This document shows, piece by piece, positions 1-8,168 of a DNA stretch of 8,606 nucleotides. Source of the stretch: Oscillospiraceae bacterium (GTDB taxonomy: Bacteria > Bacillota_A > Clostridia > Oscillospirales > JAAYXM01). The position numbers and the translations under genes are program-made. The stretch lies in assembly GCA_017408185.1 (NCBI GenBank), contig JAFQVE010000370.1, positions 1 to 8,606 on the forward strand. The letters run 5' to 3'. Below the pieces are notes generated by a model that made no database searches, was not told the DNA's origin, and was given only the letters and a program-made list of their open reading frames with translations. The number at the start of each line of letters is the position of its first letter. Positions within the stretch are counted from its first letter, which is position 1.

Positions 1-1
1 G

Positions 2-541
2 GCTTTTTTTGCCGTTTGGCTTTTTAACTACGAGAAAACGAACCTTGTTATGGTTGTAACATCATTTTTTGCGGGTGCCATACTTCCGTTTATGTTTTCG
101 CTTGTCGTAAGAATACATGCGCTTGAAAACGGCAGAGTGTTAATTCTTCTTCCGTTTCTTGCCGCGTGGATGACCGATACCGGAGCATATTTTACCGGGG
201 TGTTTTTGGGAAAACATAAGTTGTGTGAAAAAATCAGTCCGAAAAAGACGGTGGAAGGTGCCGTGGGAGGCATTGTTACCTGCGTTGTGTCTCTTGTTGC
301 GTTTGCATTTTTTTTCAACCTTCCGGTGAATTATTTTTCTTTCGGAGTCGGTGCACTTGTCCTGTCTTTGCTTGCTCAGGCCGGAGATTTGTCATTTTCA
401 ATTATAAAACGCGAATATAATATAAAAGACTACGGAAATATAATGCCCGGACACGGTGGCGTGCTTGACCGCTTTGACAGTACAATGTTCACCATTCCGG
501 CAACGTATATTTTGCTTATGATAATCGGCGTTATAGTGTAG
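2..541 (+). CDS. cdsA: Phosphatidate cytidylyltransferase (CDP-diacylglycerol synthase), 3' part
   Basis: This integral membrane enzyme makes CDP-diacylglycerol from phosphatidic acid and CTP, the branch point for phosphatidylglycerol, cardiolipin and other phospholipids. The reading frame is open from base 2 to a TAG at 539-541. The window therefore holds the last 179 residues, and the start codon is missing on the left. The CdsA family signature is complete at 398-478, reading S-I-I-K-R, then K-D, then P-G-H-G-G-V-L-D-R-F-D; it carries the conserved charged residues of the active site. Hydrophobic stretches before and after it fit the last transmembrane helices, and the protein ends in a hydrophobic tail (LLMIIGVIV). 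A second in-frame stop (TGA, 545-547) follows the first closely. dxr starts 9 bases downstream, so the two are surely co-transcribed. In related genomes uppS usually lies just upstream, but that cannot be seen here. Identification is firm. Confidence 0.96.
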   Translation, partial: AFFAVWLFNYEKTNLVMVVTSFFAGAILPFMFSLVVRIHALENGRVLILLPFLAAWMTDTGAYFTGVFLGKHKLCEKISPKKTVEGAVGGIVTCVVSLVAFAFFFNLPVNYFSFGVGALVLSLLAQAGDLSFSIIKREYNIKDYGNIMPGHGGVLDRFDSTMFTIPATYILLMIIGVIV

Positions 542-550
542 GTGTGAATT

Positions 551-1699
551 ATGGTTTCAAACTTATCCGTCCTTGGCTCTACCGGTTCAATCGGAACGCA
601 GACTCTTGATGTGGCGAGAGCTTTGGGAATAAAGGTGTCGGCAATTGCCGCAAATAAGAACATTAAGCTTTTGGAAGAACAGGCAAGAGAGTTTTCTCCC
701 AGCATAGTTGCCGTTGCGGATGAAGCTGCCGCAAAGGAACTTAAGGTAGCGCTTGCAGATACTAAATGCAAGGTTTCCGGTGGAAGGAGTGCCGTTCTTG
801 AAGCTGCCGCATGCGTTGAGGCAGATACTGTTATGTCATCGCTTGTCGGTATGTCGGGAATTGAACCGACTCTTTGTGCGATTGAAGCAGGAAAAGATAT
901 CGCGCTTGCCAACAAGGAAACACTTGTTTGTGCAGGGGAAATAGTTATGCGTCGGGCAAAGGAAAAGAACGTTAGAGTTATTCCTGTTGATTCGGAGCAT
1001 TCTGCGATTTTCCAATCGCTTCATGCATCCGTCGCTCCGCAGCGTGAGCTTACGAGAATCATCCTTACAGCATCCGGCGGCCCTTTCTTCGGAAAAAAGC
1101 GCGACGAGCTTGAAAACGTTACGGTAGAGCAGGCTTTGCGTCATCCGAACTGGAGTATGGGTGCAAAGGTTACGATCGACTCTGCAAGCCTTATGAATAA
1201 GGGCCTTGAGTTTATGGAGGCAATGTGGCTTTTCGATCTTTCTCCCTCACAGATTGACATAGTTGTTCACCGTGAAAGTATCATTCATTCAATGGTGGAG
1301 TTCCGTGACGGCGCGATTATTGCTCAGCTCGGTACGCCTGATATGAGAACGCCTATTTCGTTTGCGCTGACATATCCCGAGCGTAAGAATTTCGGTGGAG
1401 AGTACATTGATTTCACAAAGCTTTCTTCGCTTTCCTTCGCGCTTCCCGATACTGAAACCTTCCGTTGCCTTGCTCTTGCGCTTTCTGCGGCAAGGCGAGG
1501 GGGAACGGCAGGCGCACTTCTCAATGGCGCAAATGAGGCTGCTGTTGATCTTTTCCTCAATTCAAAAATAAAATTCCTTGAAATTGCAGATTATATAGAA
1601 CGTGCGACATCCGCTGTCGGAGTTTCGGATAACCCAACGCTTGCGGATGTTATTTCGGCATCGGAAAATGCGCGTGATGCGGTATATTCAATGATTTAG
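551..1699 (+). CDS. dxr: 1-deoxy-D-xylulose 5-phosphate reductoisomerase
   Basis: Dxr (IspC) is a cytosolic enzyme that converts 1-deoxy-D-xylulose 5-phosphate to 2-C-methyl-D-erythritol 4-phosphate with NADPH. This is the first committed step of the MEP isoprenoid pathway and the target of fosmidomycin. The 382-residue length is normal for the family. The NADPH-binding loop GSTGSIG is at residues 9-15 and ALANKETLV at 118-126. The divalent-metal ligands are D147 and E149 (in PVDSEHSAIFQ) and E220 (in NKGLEFME). The substrate-binding residues S175, H198, S211, N216 and K217 line up with E. coli S186, H209, S222, N227 and K228, so the active site looks intact. ATG 551 is preceded by AGGTG (540-544) six bases upstream, overlapping the end of cdsA, which supports this start. 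The gene ends with a single TAG in the same frame as rseP, which begins 3 bases later. ispG, from the same pathway, is two genes downstream. Confidence 0.98.
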   Translation: MVSNLSVLGSTGSIGTQTLDVARALGIKVSAIAANKNIKLLEEQAREFSPSIVAVADEAAAKELKVALADTKCKVSGGRSAVLEAAACVEADTVMSSLVGMSGIEPTLCAIEAGKDIALANKETLVCAGEIVMRRAKEKNVRVIPVDSEHSAIFQSLHASVAPQRELTRIILTASGGPFFGKKRDELENVTVEQALRHPNWSMGAKVTIDSASLMNKGLEFMEAMWLFDLSPSQIDIVVHRESIIHSMVEFRDGAIIAQLGTPDMRTPISFALTYPERKNFGGEYIDFTKLSSLSFALPDTETFRCLALALSAARRGGTAGALLNGANEAAVDLFLNSKIKFLEIADYIERATSAVGVSDNPTLADVISASENARDAVYSMI

Positions 1700-1705
1700 A
1701 AGGTG
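1699..1705 (+). promoter_or_regulatory. Shine-Dalgarno sequence overlapping the rseP GTG start
   Basis: GAAGGTG matches the Shine-Dalgarno core GGAGGTG in six of seven bases. It overlaps the last base of the dxr stop and includes the GTG at 1703-1705 taken as the rseP start. Placed normally, it would serve a start 6 bases further on, at ATT 1712-1714, which is in frame. Either rseP starts at GTG by reinitiation of ribosomes ending dxr, or it uses the rare ATT start. The sequence alone cannot decide. Confidence 0.5.
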
Positions 1706-2740
1706 GTTTTTATTTACGTTCTGCTTGCGACACTTCTTTTTGGGTTACTTGTTGCGGTTCACGAGTTCGGACATTTTATAACGGCAAAGCTGTCGGGCGT
1801 TCGGGTAAATGAATTTGCGATAGGTATGGGTCCTGCGATTGTGAAAAAACAAATCGGAGAAACCGTATACGCACTTCGCCTTCTTCCGTTTGGCGGCTTT
1901 TGCGCAATGGAAGGGGAGGATTCAGAATCTTCTGATCCGCGTGCATTTTCTTCGCGGCCGGTGCTGTATAGAATCGCAATCGTTCTTGCCGGCTCAATAA
2001 TGAATCTTATTTCCGGTTTTCTTGTTCTTTCAATTCTGTTTGCTCCCGTTAAGCAGTGGTATACGCCGACTGTTGCGGATATCGGTGAACGCACTGAAGT
2101 AACCGGAGACTTTCTTCGTTCCGGAGATACGATTAAATCTGTTGATGGATACAACGTTTATATTTATGGTGATATCTTTGTTGGACTTTCGCGTGGTGGT
2201 GATGAAAACAGTGCGTATGACATTGAAGTTATCCGCGACGGTGAAAGGGTTTTGTTAAAGGATGTAAAGCTCAGAACATATGATGGTACAGAAAGCTCTG
2301 CCGATGACAGAAAAGGTATTTCCTTTGTTGTTGAAGATACAAGCTTTTCCGGTAAAACAAAGTATATTTTTCAAAACGGAATAAATCTTATCAGGCTTGT
2401 AAAAGTCGGGCTTGGTGATTTAATAAGCGGAAGCGTGTCGAGTGATGATTTGTCGGGACCAATAGGCATTGGTAAGATGATGGCAGACACGGCAAAGACT
2501 GATATTTCTTCCCTTTTATATCTTCTTGCTTTCATCTCAATAAATCTCGGCGTTATGAACCTTCTTCCGCTTCCGGCACTTGACGGTGGTAGATTTGTAT
2601 TTCTGCTTTTTGAGCTTGTCTTCAGACGTCCCGTGCCTCCGAAGTATGAGGGCTATGTCCACGCCGCAGGCCTTGCACTTCTGATGCTTCTTATGGCTTT
2701 TGTAACCTATAACGATATCGTAAAAATATTTTTCAAATGA
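1703..2740 (+). CDS. rseP: RseP/RasP-type intramembrane site-2 zinc metalloprotease
   Basis: This M50-family protease of the cytoplasmic membrane cleaves transmembrane segments of substrates such as anti-sigma factors and remnant signal peptides (RseP in E. coli, RasP in Bacillus). With 345 residues it is of normal size for Gram-positive forms with a single PDZ domain. The zinc site HEFGH is at residues 20-24 in the first membrane helix, and the third ligand D294 lies in NLLPLPALDGGR (286-297). Further membrane segments are near 90-113, 270-290 and 321-343. An extracytoplasmic PDZ-like region occupies about 120-195, between the second and third helices. The start is uncertain. The frame is closed upstream by the dxr stop at 1697-1699, so GTG 1703 is the only usual start codon near the N-terminus, yet the best Shine-Dalgarno match (1699-1705) overlaps it. 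Initiation by coupling with dxr termination, or at ATT 1712, are the options. The substrate in this organism is unknown. Confidence 0.96.
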   Translation: MVFIYVLLATLLFGLLVAVHEFGHFITAKLSGVRVNEFAIGMGPAIVKKQIGETVYALRLLPFGGFCAMEGEDSESSDPRAFSSRPVLYRIAIVLAGSIMNLISGFLVLSILFAPVKQWYTPTVADIGERTEVTGDFLRSGDTIKSVDGYNVYIYGDIFVGLSRGGDENSAYDIEVIRDGERVLLKDVKLRTYDGTESSADDRKGISFVVEDTSFSGKTKYIFQNGINLIRLVKVGLGDLISGSVSSDDLSGPIGIGKMMADTAKTDISSLLYLLAFISINLGVMNLLPLPALDGGRFVFLLFELVFRRPVPPKYEGYVHAAGLALLMLLMAFVTYNDIVKIFFK

Positions 2741-2754
2741 TTTGGTGATTAATT

Positions 2755-3801
2755 ATGAACAGACGGAAAACGCGTCAAATTTTTGTAGGAAATGTTCCTG
2801 TGGGTGGAGACGCTCCCATTGCCGTGCAGTCAATGTGCAATACTGACACGAGAAATGTTGATGCAACGCTTTCACAAATCGAACGCCTTACGGCAGCGGG
2901 GTGCAAGATTGTCCGCGTGGCTGTTGTTGATAAAGAGGCTGCGCACGCAATCGGAAAAATCGCCGAACGGGCAAACGTTCCCATAGTTGCAGATATTCAT
3001 TTTGATTCTCGTCTTGCGGTTGAAGCGGCGGCGGCAGGTGCGGCAAAAATCCGCATTAACCCGGGAAATATAGGTGATGACGGAAAAGTGCGTGACGTGG
3101 TGAATGCCTGCAGAGCGAAAAATATTCCTATACGCATCGGTGTAAACGGGGGATCGCTTGAAAAAGAAATTCTTGCAAAGTATGGAGTATCCGCGCGCGG
3201 AATGGTAGAATCTGCAAAAGGTCATATTGATATTCTGCGCAAATTCGATTTTGAAGATATTTGCATATCGGTAAAGGCGTCATCAGTTGCGCTTACCGTT
3301 GATGCTTACCGTATGCTTTCCGCTGAGATTGATTATCCGCTTCATCTTGGTGTTACCGAGGCAGGAACGGTTCGTATCGGAAAGCTTAAATCCGCTGTAG
3401 GGATAGGCTCACTTCTGCTCGACGGAATCGGGGATACAATCCGCGTTTCTCTTACAGATGATCCGGTGTGTGAGGTTGAAACGGCCTATGATCTTCTTCA
3501 TGCAATAGGTATGAGTGAAAACACACCTCAGTTAGTATCGTGTCCAACCTGCGGAAGATGTATGATTGATCTTATACATATCGCCAAAGAGGTCGAAGAG
3601 CGCCTGTACGACATAAAAAAACCGATAAAAGTCGCTGTTATGGGATGCGTTGTAAACGGTCCCGGAGAGGCAAGAGAAGCAGATATCGGAATGGCAGGCG
3701 GAAAAGAAATGGGTATTCTTTTCAAAAAGGGAGAAATTGTAAAAAAAGTTCCTATGAACGAAATTGTTGATGAGCTTATGAAAATGGCATACGAGATTTA
3801 A
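2755..3801 (+). CDS. ispG: 4-hydroxy-3-methylbut-2-en-1-yl diphosphate synthase, [4Fe-4S]
   Basis: IspG (GcpE) is a cytosolic iron-sulfur enzyme that reductively opens 2-C-methyl-D-erythritol 2,4-cyclodiphosphate to HMBPP, the penultimate MEP step. It takes electrons from ferredoxin or flavodoxin. The 348-residue length matches the bacterial two-domain form, a TIM barrel followed by a cluster domain, without the extra insert of plant enzymes. The barrel opens with VGGDAPIAVQSMCNTDT (16-32) and contains VADIHFD (78-84) and IRINPGN (99-105). The cluster ligands are C263 and C266 (SCPTCGRC), C298 (VMGCVVNGPGE) and the unusual fourth ligand E305. These match E. coli C270, C273, C305 and E312, so the enzyme should be active. 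ATG 2755 has GGTGAT (2744-2749) five bases upstream. The gene follows rseP by 14 bases and precedes polC by 21. With dxr it places two MEP steps in this operon; the other MEP genes are not in the window. Confidence 0.98.
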   Translation: MNRRKTRQIFVGNVPVGGDAPIAVQSMCNTDTRNVDATLSQIERLTAAGCKIVRVAVVDKEAAHAIGKIAERANVPIVADIHFDSRLAVEAAAAGAAKIRINPGNIGDDGKVRDVVNACRAKNIPIRIGVNGGSLEKEILAKYGVSARGMVESAKGHIDILRKFDFEDICISVKASSVALTVDAYRMLSAEIDYPLHLGVTEAGTVRIGKLKSAVGIGSLLLDGIGDTIRVSLTDDPVCEVETAYDLLHAIGMSENTPQLVSCPTCGRCMIDLIHIAKEVEERLYDIKKPIKVAVMGCVVNGPGEAREADIGMAGGKEMGILFKKGEIVKKVPMNEIVDELMKMAYEI

Positions 3802-3817
3802 GAAGTGGAAATTGGAT
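3802..3817 (+). promoter_or_regulatory. Weak ribosome-binding region of polC
   Basis: Two poor Shine-Dalgarno candidates precede polC: GAAGTGGA (3802-3809), which sits 13 bases from the ATG and is therefore distant, and GGAT (3814-3817), which has normal spacing of 5 but only a short match. The TAA at 3817-3819 is in frame with polC, so no upstream start is possible and ATG 3823 is the real start. The other genes of the window have clearer AGGTG- or GGTGA-type sites. This suggests lower translation of polC or dependence on ribosomes arriving from ispG, which is inference. Confidence 0.45.
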
Positions 3818-3822
3818 AAAAT

Positions 3823-6800
3823 ATGGATAAAAACAGCTTAAAGCCGTTTGGTGAGGTTTTTAAAATCAGAGGAGAAAAAAGCCTTGAGATATTTGAAAAC
3901 ACAGCATGTGTAAGAGCATTGACGGCGGACAAAACTCAAAACAGAATAACAGCATATCTTTATTCGGAAAGGATTATTGCGCCTTCGGAAATCCGTGCGG
4001 CGGAAAAAGTTATAGCAGAGCGTTACAGACTAAACCGTGCAACGCTTCTTCCCTCGTATCCTCGTTCTCTTTTCGGGGATGAATATTTCCTCACACTTGC
4101 AAAAAGATTGTGTGAGGAATTTCCTGCGGCAATAGGATACTTGAGCGGAGCGCAATGGACATACGATGGTGAAGCTACACTCACGCTGACCTTGAAAACG
4201 GGACTTAACGGTTTTTCTGACAAGTGTATCCGCTTTATAAAAAGCGCGATTGAGAACGAGTTTTCAATGAATATAGATGTTCTTACGGAAGTGGCGGAAG
4301 GCACTGATTATGCGGCAGAGGAACGGCTTATGTCGTTGCGGCGTGAGATTGAAGAGGCGGCGAAGGTATCGGCAGAAAAACCGAAGCCGGCACCTGTTAA
4401 AGAAGAACCGGTTGCGGCTCCGGCAAAGGAAGGTTTCAAAGGCTTTCGGAAAAAACTTAATGAGGAGCAGGGAGAGGTTGTTCTCGGAAAGTCTGCTTTT
4501 GGTGAATATATAGATATCAACACGATTGAAGAAGCTTTTGGCGATATATCAATAAAGGGTGAGATATTTGCGACGGAATGCCGCGAGTTTGAAGAACGCG
4601 GTGTTGCTACATACAGTTTTGATATGACTGACTATAAAGGCTCTGTACGTGTTGTTGTTCGGAATATAAAGCTTGAAAATCTCGGTGATGTTTCGGGAAA
4701 GTTGAAAAAAGGCGCATATGTTCATGTTTACGGTTCTACGCAGTATGATATGTATTTAAAGGACACTGTTGTACGTCCGCGTAATATCGTTCTCGGAAAA
4801 GCGCCGTCGCGCGAGGATACAGCGCCGGAAAAGCGCGTAGAGCTTCATATGCACACGAATATGTCCACTATGGACGGAATCACTCCTACCGCAGACCTCT
4901 TAAAGCGTGCGGCAGGATGGGGGCACAAGGCAATTGCAGTTACCGACCACGGTGTTGTACAGGCATTTCCGGACGCAATGAATGCAGCTCCCAAGCTTGG
5001 TATAAAGGTACTGTATGGGGTGGAAGCTTACTATGGCGGTAACCGCAAGACTCAGGTTGTAACCGGCAGTATTCCGTCAGGGTTTGACGGGGAATTTGTA
5101 TGCTTTGATATAGAAACAACAGGTCTCTATAAAAAAACATGTAAGATAATCGAAATTGCGGCAGCTATCCTTCGTAACGGAGAAATATGTGAGAAATTCC
5201 AGACGTATGTAAACCCCGAGTGCGCAATTCCCGAAAAGATAAGCGAACTTACGGGTATAACCAACGGAATGGTTGTTGATTCGCCTAAGATTGATAAAGC
5301 ACTGCGCGATTTTCTTGATTTTATAGGAGATCGCCCGCTTGCGGCACATAATGCGGAATTTGATGTTGGGTTTATAACAGAAGCATGTAAGGCGCTCGGT
5401 ATCGAACGTGAGTTTAATTATATCGACTCTCTTGAGCTTTCAAGAAAGCTTTTGCCGGATACTAAAAACCATAAGCTCGACACTGTTGCAAAGGCACTAA
5501 AGCTTCCTAAATTTGAGCACCACAGGGCACTTGATGACGCTGTAACGGTCGCGTTCATTCTGCGTGCTTTGTTTAGCGAACTTTCGGAAGTTCATAAGCT
5601 AAGCAAAGTTTCGGAACTTAACGGGTTTTCAATAGGTTCAAAAGAAAAAGAAAAGCTTAATCGCTTCCATATGATAATTATTGCCAAAAACTATGTTGGA
5701 CTCAAAAACCTTTATAAGCTGATATCTATATCTCATCTTGAGTATTATGACAGGCGCCCGATTATCCCAAGGCATGTGCTTGAGAAGCACAGAGAGGGGC
5801 TTATTGTCGGTTCTGCGTGTGAAGCGGGCGAGCTTTACGGAGCGATAGTAGAGGGCAAAAAATACAGCGAACTGCTTAAAATTGCCGATTTTTACGACTT
5901 TCTCGAAATTCAGCCGGTCGGAAACAATGCATTTATGCTTGCAAACGGAATTGCTTCTTCGGAAGAGGATATACGGAACTTCAACAGGACTGTTGTAAAG
6001 CTTGGAGATGAACTCGGTGTTCCGGTTGTTGCTACGGGCGATGTGCATTTTCTTGATCCTCACGATGAGGTTTACCGCCGCGTTCTTATGGCGAGTAAGA
6101 ACTTTGCCGATGCTGATAATCAGGCTCCGTTATATCTTAAAACGACAAATGAAATGCTTGATGAATTTTCATACCTCGGTGATAAAAAAGCATATGAAGT
6201 TGTTGTGAAAAACACCAATATGATAGCTGATATGTGCGAAGAAATACGTCCCATTCCCGAAGGACAGTATCCTCCGGCAATTGAAGGTTCAAAGGAAGAG
6301 CTTAAAATGCTTTGCTATAACAAGGCAAAGGAGCTTTACGGTGAGCCGCTTCATGATACGGTAAGAGAAAGGCTTGAATACGAGCTTTCAAAGATTATAG
6401 GGCACGATTTTGACGTTATGTATATGATTGCTCAAAAGCTCGTTACCCAGTCCGTTTCGGATGGATATCTTGTCGGTTCGCGAGGTTCTGTAGGTTCGTC
6501 TTTTGTTGCGTTTCTGTCCGGAATAACAGAGGTTAACGCGCTTCCTCCGCATTATAGATGTAAAAAGTGCAAGAATGTTGTGTTTGAGTCAAGTGGTGAA
6601 TATGCCGCAGGCGCCGATCTTCCGAACAGAAACTGCGAGGTTTGTGGCGAACCGATGGTTAAAGACGGATTCAATATCCCGTTCCAGACGTTCCTTGGAT
6701 TTGACGGCGATAAGACACCGGATATTGACCTTAACTTTTCAGGGGAATATCAGTCCACAGCTCACGGTCAGGTAGAAGATCTTTTTGGTCAGGGGCACGT

Positions 6801-8139
6801 TTTCCGCGCAGGAACAATTGCTACAGTTGCCGATAAAACCGCATTCGGGTATGTCAAAAAATACGCCGAAGAGCGTTCTATGAATATGACGCAGGCGGAA
6901 AGAAACCGAATAGTTATCGGCTGTACGGGAATAAAAAGAACAACGGGGCAGCATCCGGGCGGCGTTATGATTGTGCCGAAGGATAAAGAAATTTATGATT
7001 TTACTCCCGTGCAGCATCCTGCAGATGATAAGGATTCGGATATTATTACAACCCATTTTGATTACCATTCAATCCATGATAATCTTTTAAAGCTTGATAT
7101 GCTCGGTCACGACGATCCGACAATTATACGTATGCTTGAAGACCTTACGGGACTTAATGCGCGGGAAATCCCTCTTGACGATCCGGAAACTATGAGTATT
7201 TTTACATCTATTTCCGCGCTTGGAATAGATGAGGATCCGATTCTTGGAAAAACAGGAAGTGTTGCCGTGCCGGAATTCGGCACTCACTTTGTTCGCCAGA
7301 TGCTTCTTGATACACAACCGACCACATTCGATGAGCTTGTCCGAATATCCGGTCTTTCGCATGGTACGGATGTTTGGCTTACGAACGCTCAGGACCTTGT
7401 CCGTGACGGTGTTGCAACACTTAAGCAGGTTATCTGTGCACGAGACGATATCATGCTCTATCTCATCGACAAGGGAGTTGACCCGAAGCTTTCCTTCACT
7501 ATAATGGAAAGTGTCAGAAAGGGAAAGGGGTTAAAGCCTGATTGGGAAGAGGAAATGCTCTCTCACGATGTTCCGCAATGGTATGTAGATTCGTGTAAAA
7601 AGATAAAATATATGTTCCCCAAGGCTCACGCCGTTGCATACGTTATGATGGCATTCCGTATTGCGTGGTTTAAGGTTCATCATCCAAAGGCTTTTTATGC
7701 AGCGTATTTTTCCATTCGAGCAAAAGCATTTGACGCTTCTGTTATGACAAACGGAGATGCGGTTGTCCTTTCAAAAATGGATGAACTGAACGCGATGGAA
7801 AAGATTTCGCAGAAGGAAGAAAATATGCTTGTCACGCTTGAAGTTTGTCACGAATTTTACAAGCGCGGGCTTACATTTGACCCAATAAATCTCTATGAGT
7901 CTGATACTAAGAATTTTAAAATCACGGAGAATGGACTTATTCCTCCATTTACTGCAATTTCCGGTCTTGGTGAGGTTGCGGCACAGAATATAGTTGATGA
8001 ACGTGTAAACGGTCGCTTTATGTCTATAGAAGAAATGCAGAACAGATGTAAGCGCGTATCCAAGGGCGTTATTGAAATGCTTGAGGCAAATAACGTTCTG
8101 CGTGACATTCCTAACACAAGTCAGGTATCGCTTTTTTGA
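3823..8139 (+). CDS. polC: DNA polymerase III alpha subunit, PolC type (Gram-positive replicase)
   Basis: PolC is the main replicative polymerase of low-GC Gram-positives, with built-in 3'-5' proofreading. It acts in the replisome on the beta clamp. At 1438 residues it is practically the size of B. subtilis PolC (1437). In order: an N-terminal domain (about 1-175); a K/P/A-rich linker (about 180-205); an OB fold (about 242-325); and a PHP domain interrupted by the exonuclease, with metal ligands H342, H344, D375, H376, E401, D740 and H742. The DEDDh exonuclease has D429, E431, D514, H567 and D572. The polymerase has GSRGSVGSSF, a four-cysteine zinc site (C913, C916, C938, C941), palm aspartates D967 and D969 in PDIDLNFSGEYQ, and probably D1092 in LDMLGHDD. 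The C-terminus is QVSLF (1434-1438), a typical clamp-binding motif. All catalytic residues are present. It is the last gene of the cdsA-dxr-rseP-ispG-polC run; rimP-nusA, which follow polC in many Firmicutes, do not follow here. Confidence 0.99.
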   Translation: MDKNSLKPFGEVFKIRGEKSLEIFENTACVRALTADKTQNRITAYLYSERIIAPSEIRAAEKVIAERYRLNRATLLPSYPRSLFGDEYFLTLAKRLCEEFPAAIGYLSGAQWTYDGEATLTLTLKTGLNGFSDKCIRFIKSAIENEFSMNIDVLTEVAEGTDYAAEERLMSLRREIEEAAKVSAEKPKPAPVKEEPVAAPAKEGFKGFRKKLNEEQGEVVLGKSAFGEYIDINTIEEAFGDISIKGEIFATECREFEERGVATYSFDMTDYKGSVRVVVRNIKLENLGDVSGKLKKGAYVHVYGSTQYDMYLKDTVVRPRNIVLGKAPSREDTAPEKRVELHMHTNMSTMDGITPTADLLKRAAGWGHKAIAVTDHGVVQAFPDAMNAAPKLGIKVLYGVEAYYGGNRKTQVVTGSIPSGFDGEFVCFDIETTGLYKKTCKIIEIAAAILRNGEICEKFQTYVNPECAIPEKISELTGITNGMVVDSPKIDKALRDFLDFIGDRPLAAHNAEFDVGFITEACKALGIEREFNYIDSLELSRKLLPDTKNHKLDTVAKALKLPKFEHHRALDDAVTVAFILRALFSELSEVHKLSKVSELNGFSIGSKEKEKLNRFHMIIIAKNYVGLKNLYKLISISHLEYYDRRPIIPRHVLEKHREGLIVGSACEAGELYGAIVEGKKYSELLKIADFYDFLEIQPVGNNAFMLANGIASSEEDIRNFNRTVVKLGDELGVPVVATGDVHFLDPHDEVYRRVLMASKNFADADNQAPLYLKTTNEMLDEFSYLGDKKAYEVVVKNTNMIADMCEEIRPIPEGQYPPAIEGSKEELKMLCYNKAKELYGEPLHDTVRERLEYELSKIIGHDFDVMYMIAQKLVTQSVSDGYLVGSRGSVGSSFVAFLSGITEVNALPPHYRCKKCKNVVFESSGEYAAGADLPNRNCEVCGEPMVKDGFNIPFQTFLGFDGDKTPDIDLNFSGEYQSTAHGQVEDLFGQGHVFRAGTIATVADKTAFGYVKKYAEERSMNMTQAERNRIVIGCTGIKRTTGQHPGGVMIVPKDKEIYDFTPVQHPADDKDSDIITTHFDYHSIHDNLLKLDMLGHDDPTIIRMLEDLTGLNAREIPLDDPETMSIFTSISALGIDEDPILGKTGSVAVPEFGTHFVRQMLLDTQPTTFDELVRISGLSHGTDVWLTNAQDLVRDGVATLKQVICARDDIMLYLIDKGVDPKLSFTIMESVRKGKGLKPDWEEEMLSHDVPQWYVDSCKKIKYMFPKAHAVAYVMMAFRIAWFKVHHPKAFYAAYFSIRAKAFDASVMTNGDAVVLSKMDELNAMEKISQKEENMLVTLEVCHEFYKRGLTFDPINLYESDTKNFKITENGLIPPFTAISGLGEVAAQNIVDERVNGRFMSIEEMQNRCKRVSKGVIEMLEANNVLRDIPNTSQVSLF
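4087..4119. repeat. Perfect 10-bp inverted repeat inside polC
   Basis: TTCCTCACAC (4087-4096) and GTGTGAGGAA (4110-4119) are exact reverse complements separated by 13 bases. They lie in the codons for the N-terminal domain of PolC (around residues 89-99). No T-run follows, so it is not an intrinsic terminator. It could form a hairpin in the mRNA or be a palindromic binding site, but it may also be chance, since the bases are constrained by coding. No function is assigned. Confidence 0.4.
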
Positions 8140-8168
8140 TAAAAAATAATAAAAAATCCAAAAAAATA

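Noticed and set aside
430..915. 161-codon open frame on the minus strand opposite the end of cdsA and the start of dxr
   Set aside because: It is antisense to two genes with complete family motifs, has a low-complexity S/A/T-rich translation, no ribosome-binding site that I can see, and no recognisable domain. It is a coding shadow.
4370..4440. K/P/A/E-rich low-complexity segment in PolC (about residues 183-206)
   Set aside because: A flexible linker between the N-terminal domain and the OB fold is common in PolC, and there is no exact tandem repeat in the DNA.
5092..5584. Proofreading exonuclease interrupting the PHP domain of PolC, at first sight an insertion
   Set aside because: This is the normal architecture of Gram-positive PolC, not a fusion or mobile insertion.
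5638..6063. 141-codon minus-strand open frame within polC
   Set aside because: It lies antisense to the well-conserved PHP region of PolC, with a basic, motif-free translation, and is best explained as a shadow.
7267..7283. Short GC-rich hairpin GTGCCG-GAATT-CGGCAC in polC
   Set aside because: The stem is only 6 bp, no T-run follows, and the sequence encodes the conserved VPEFGT segment of PolC, so it is explained by coding.
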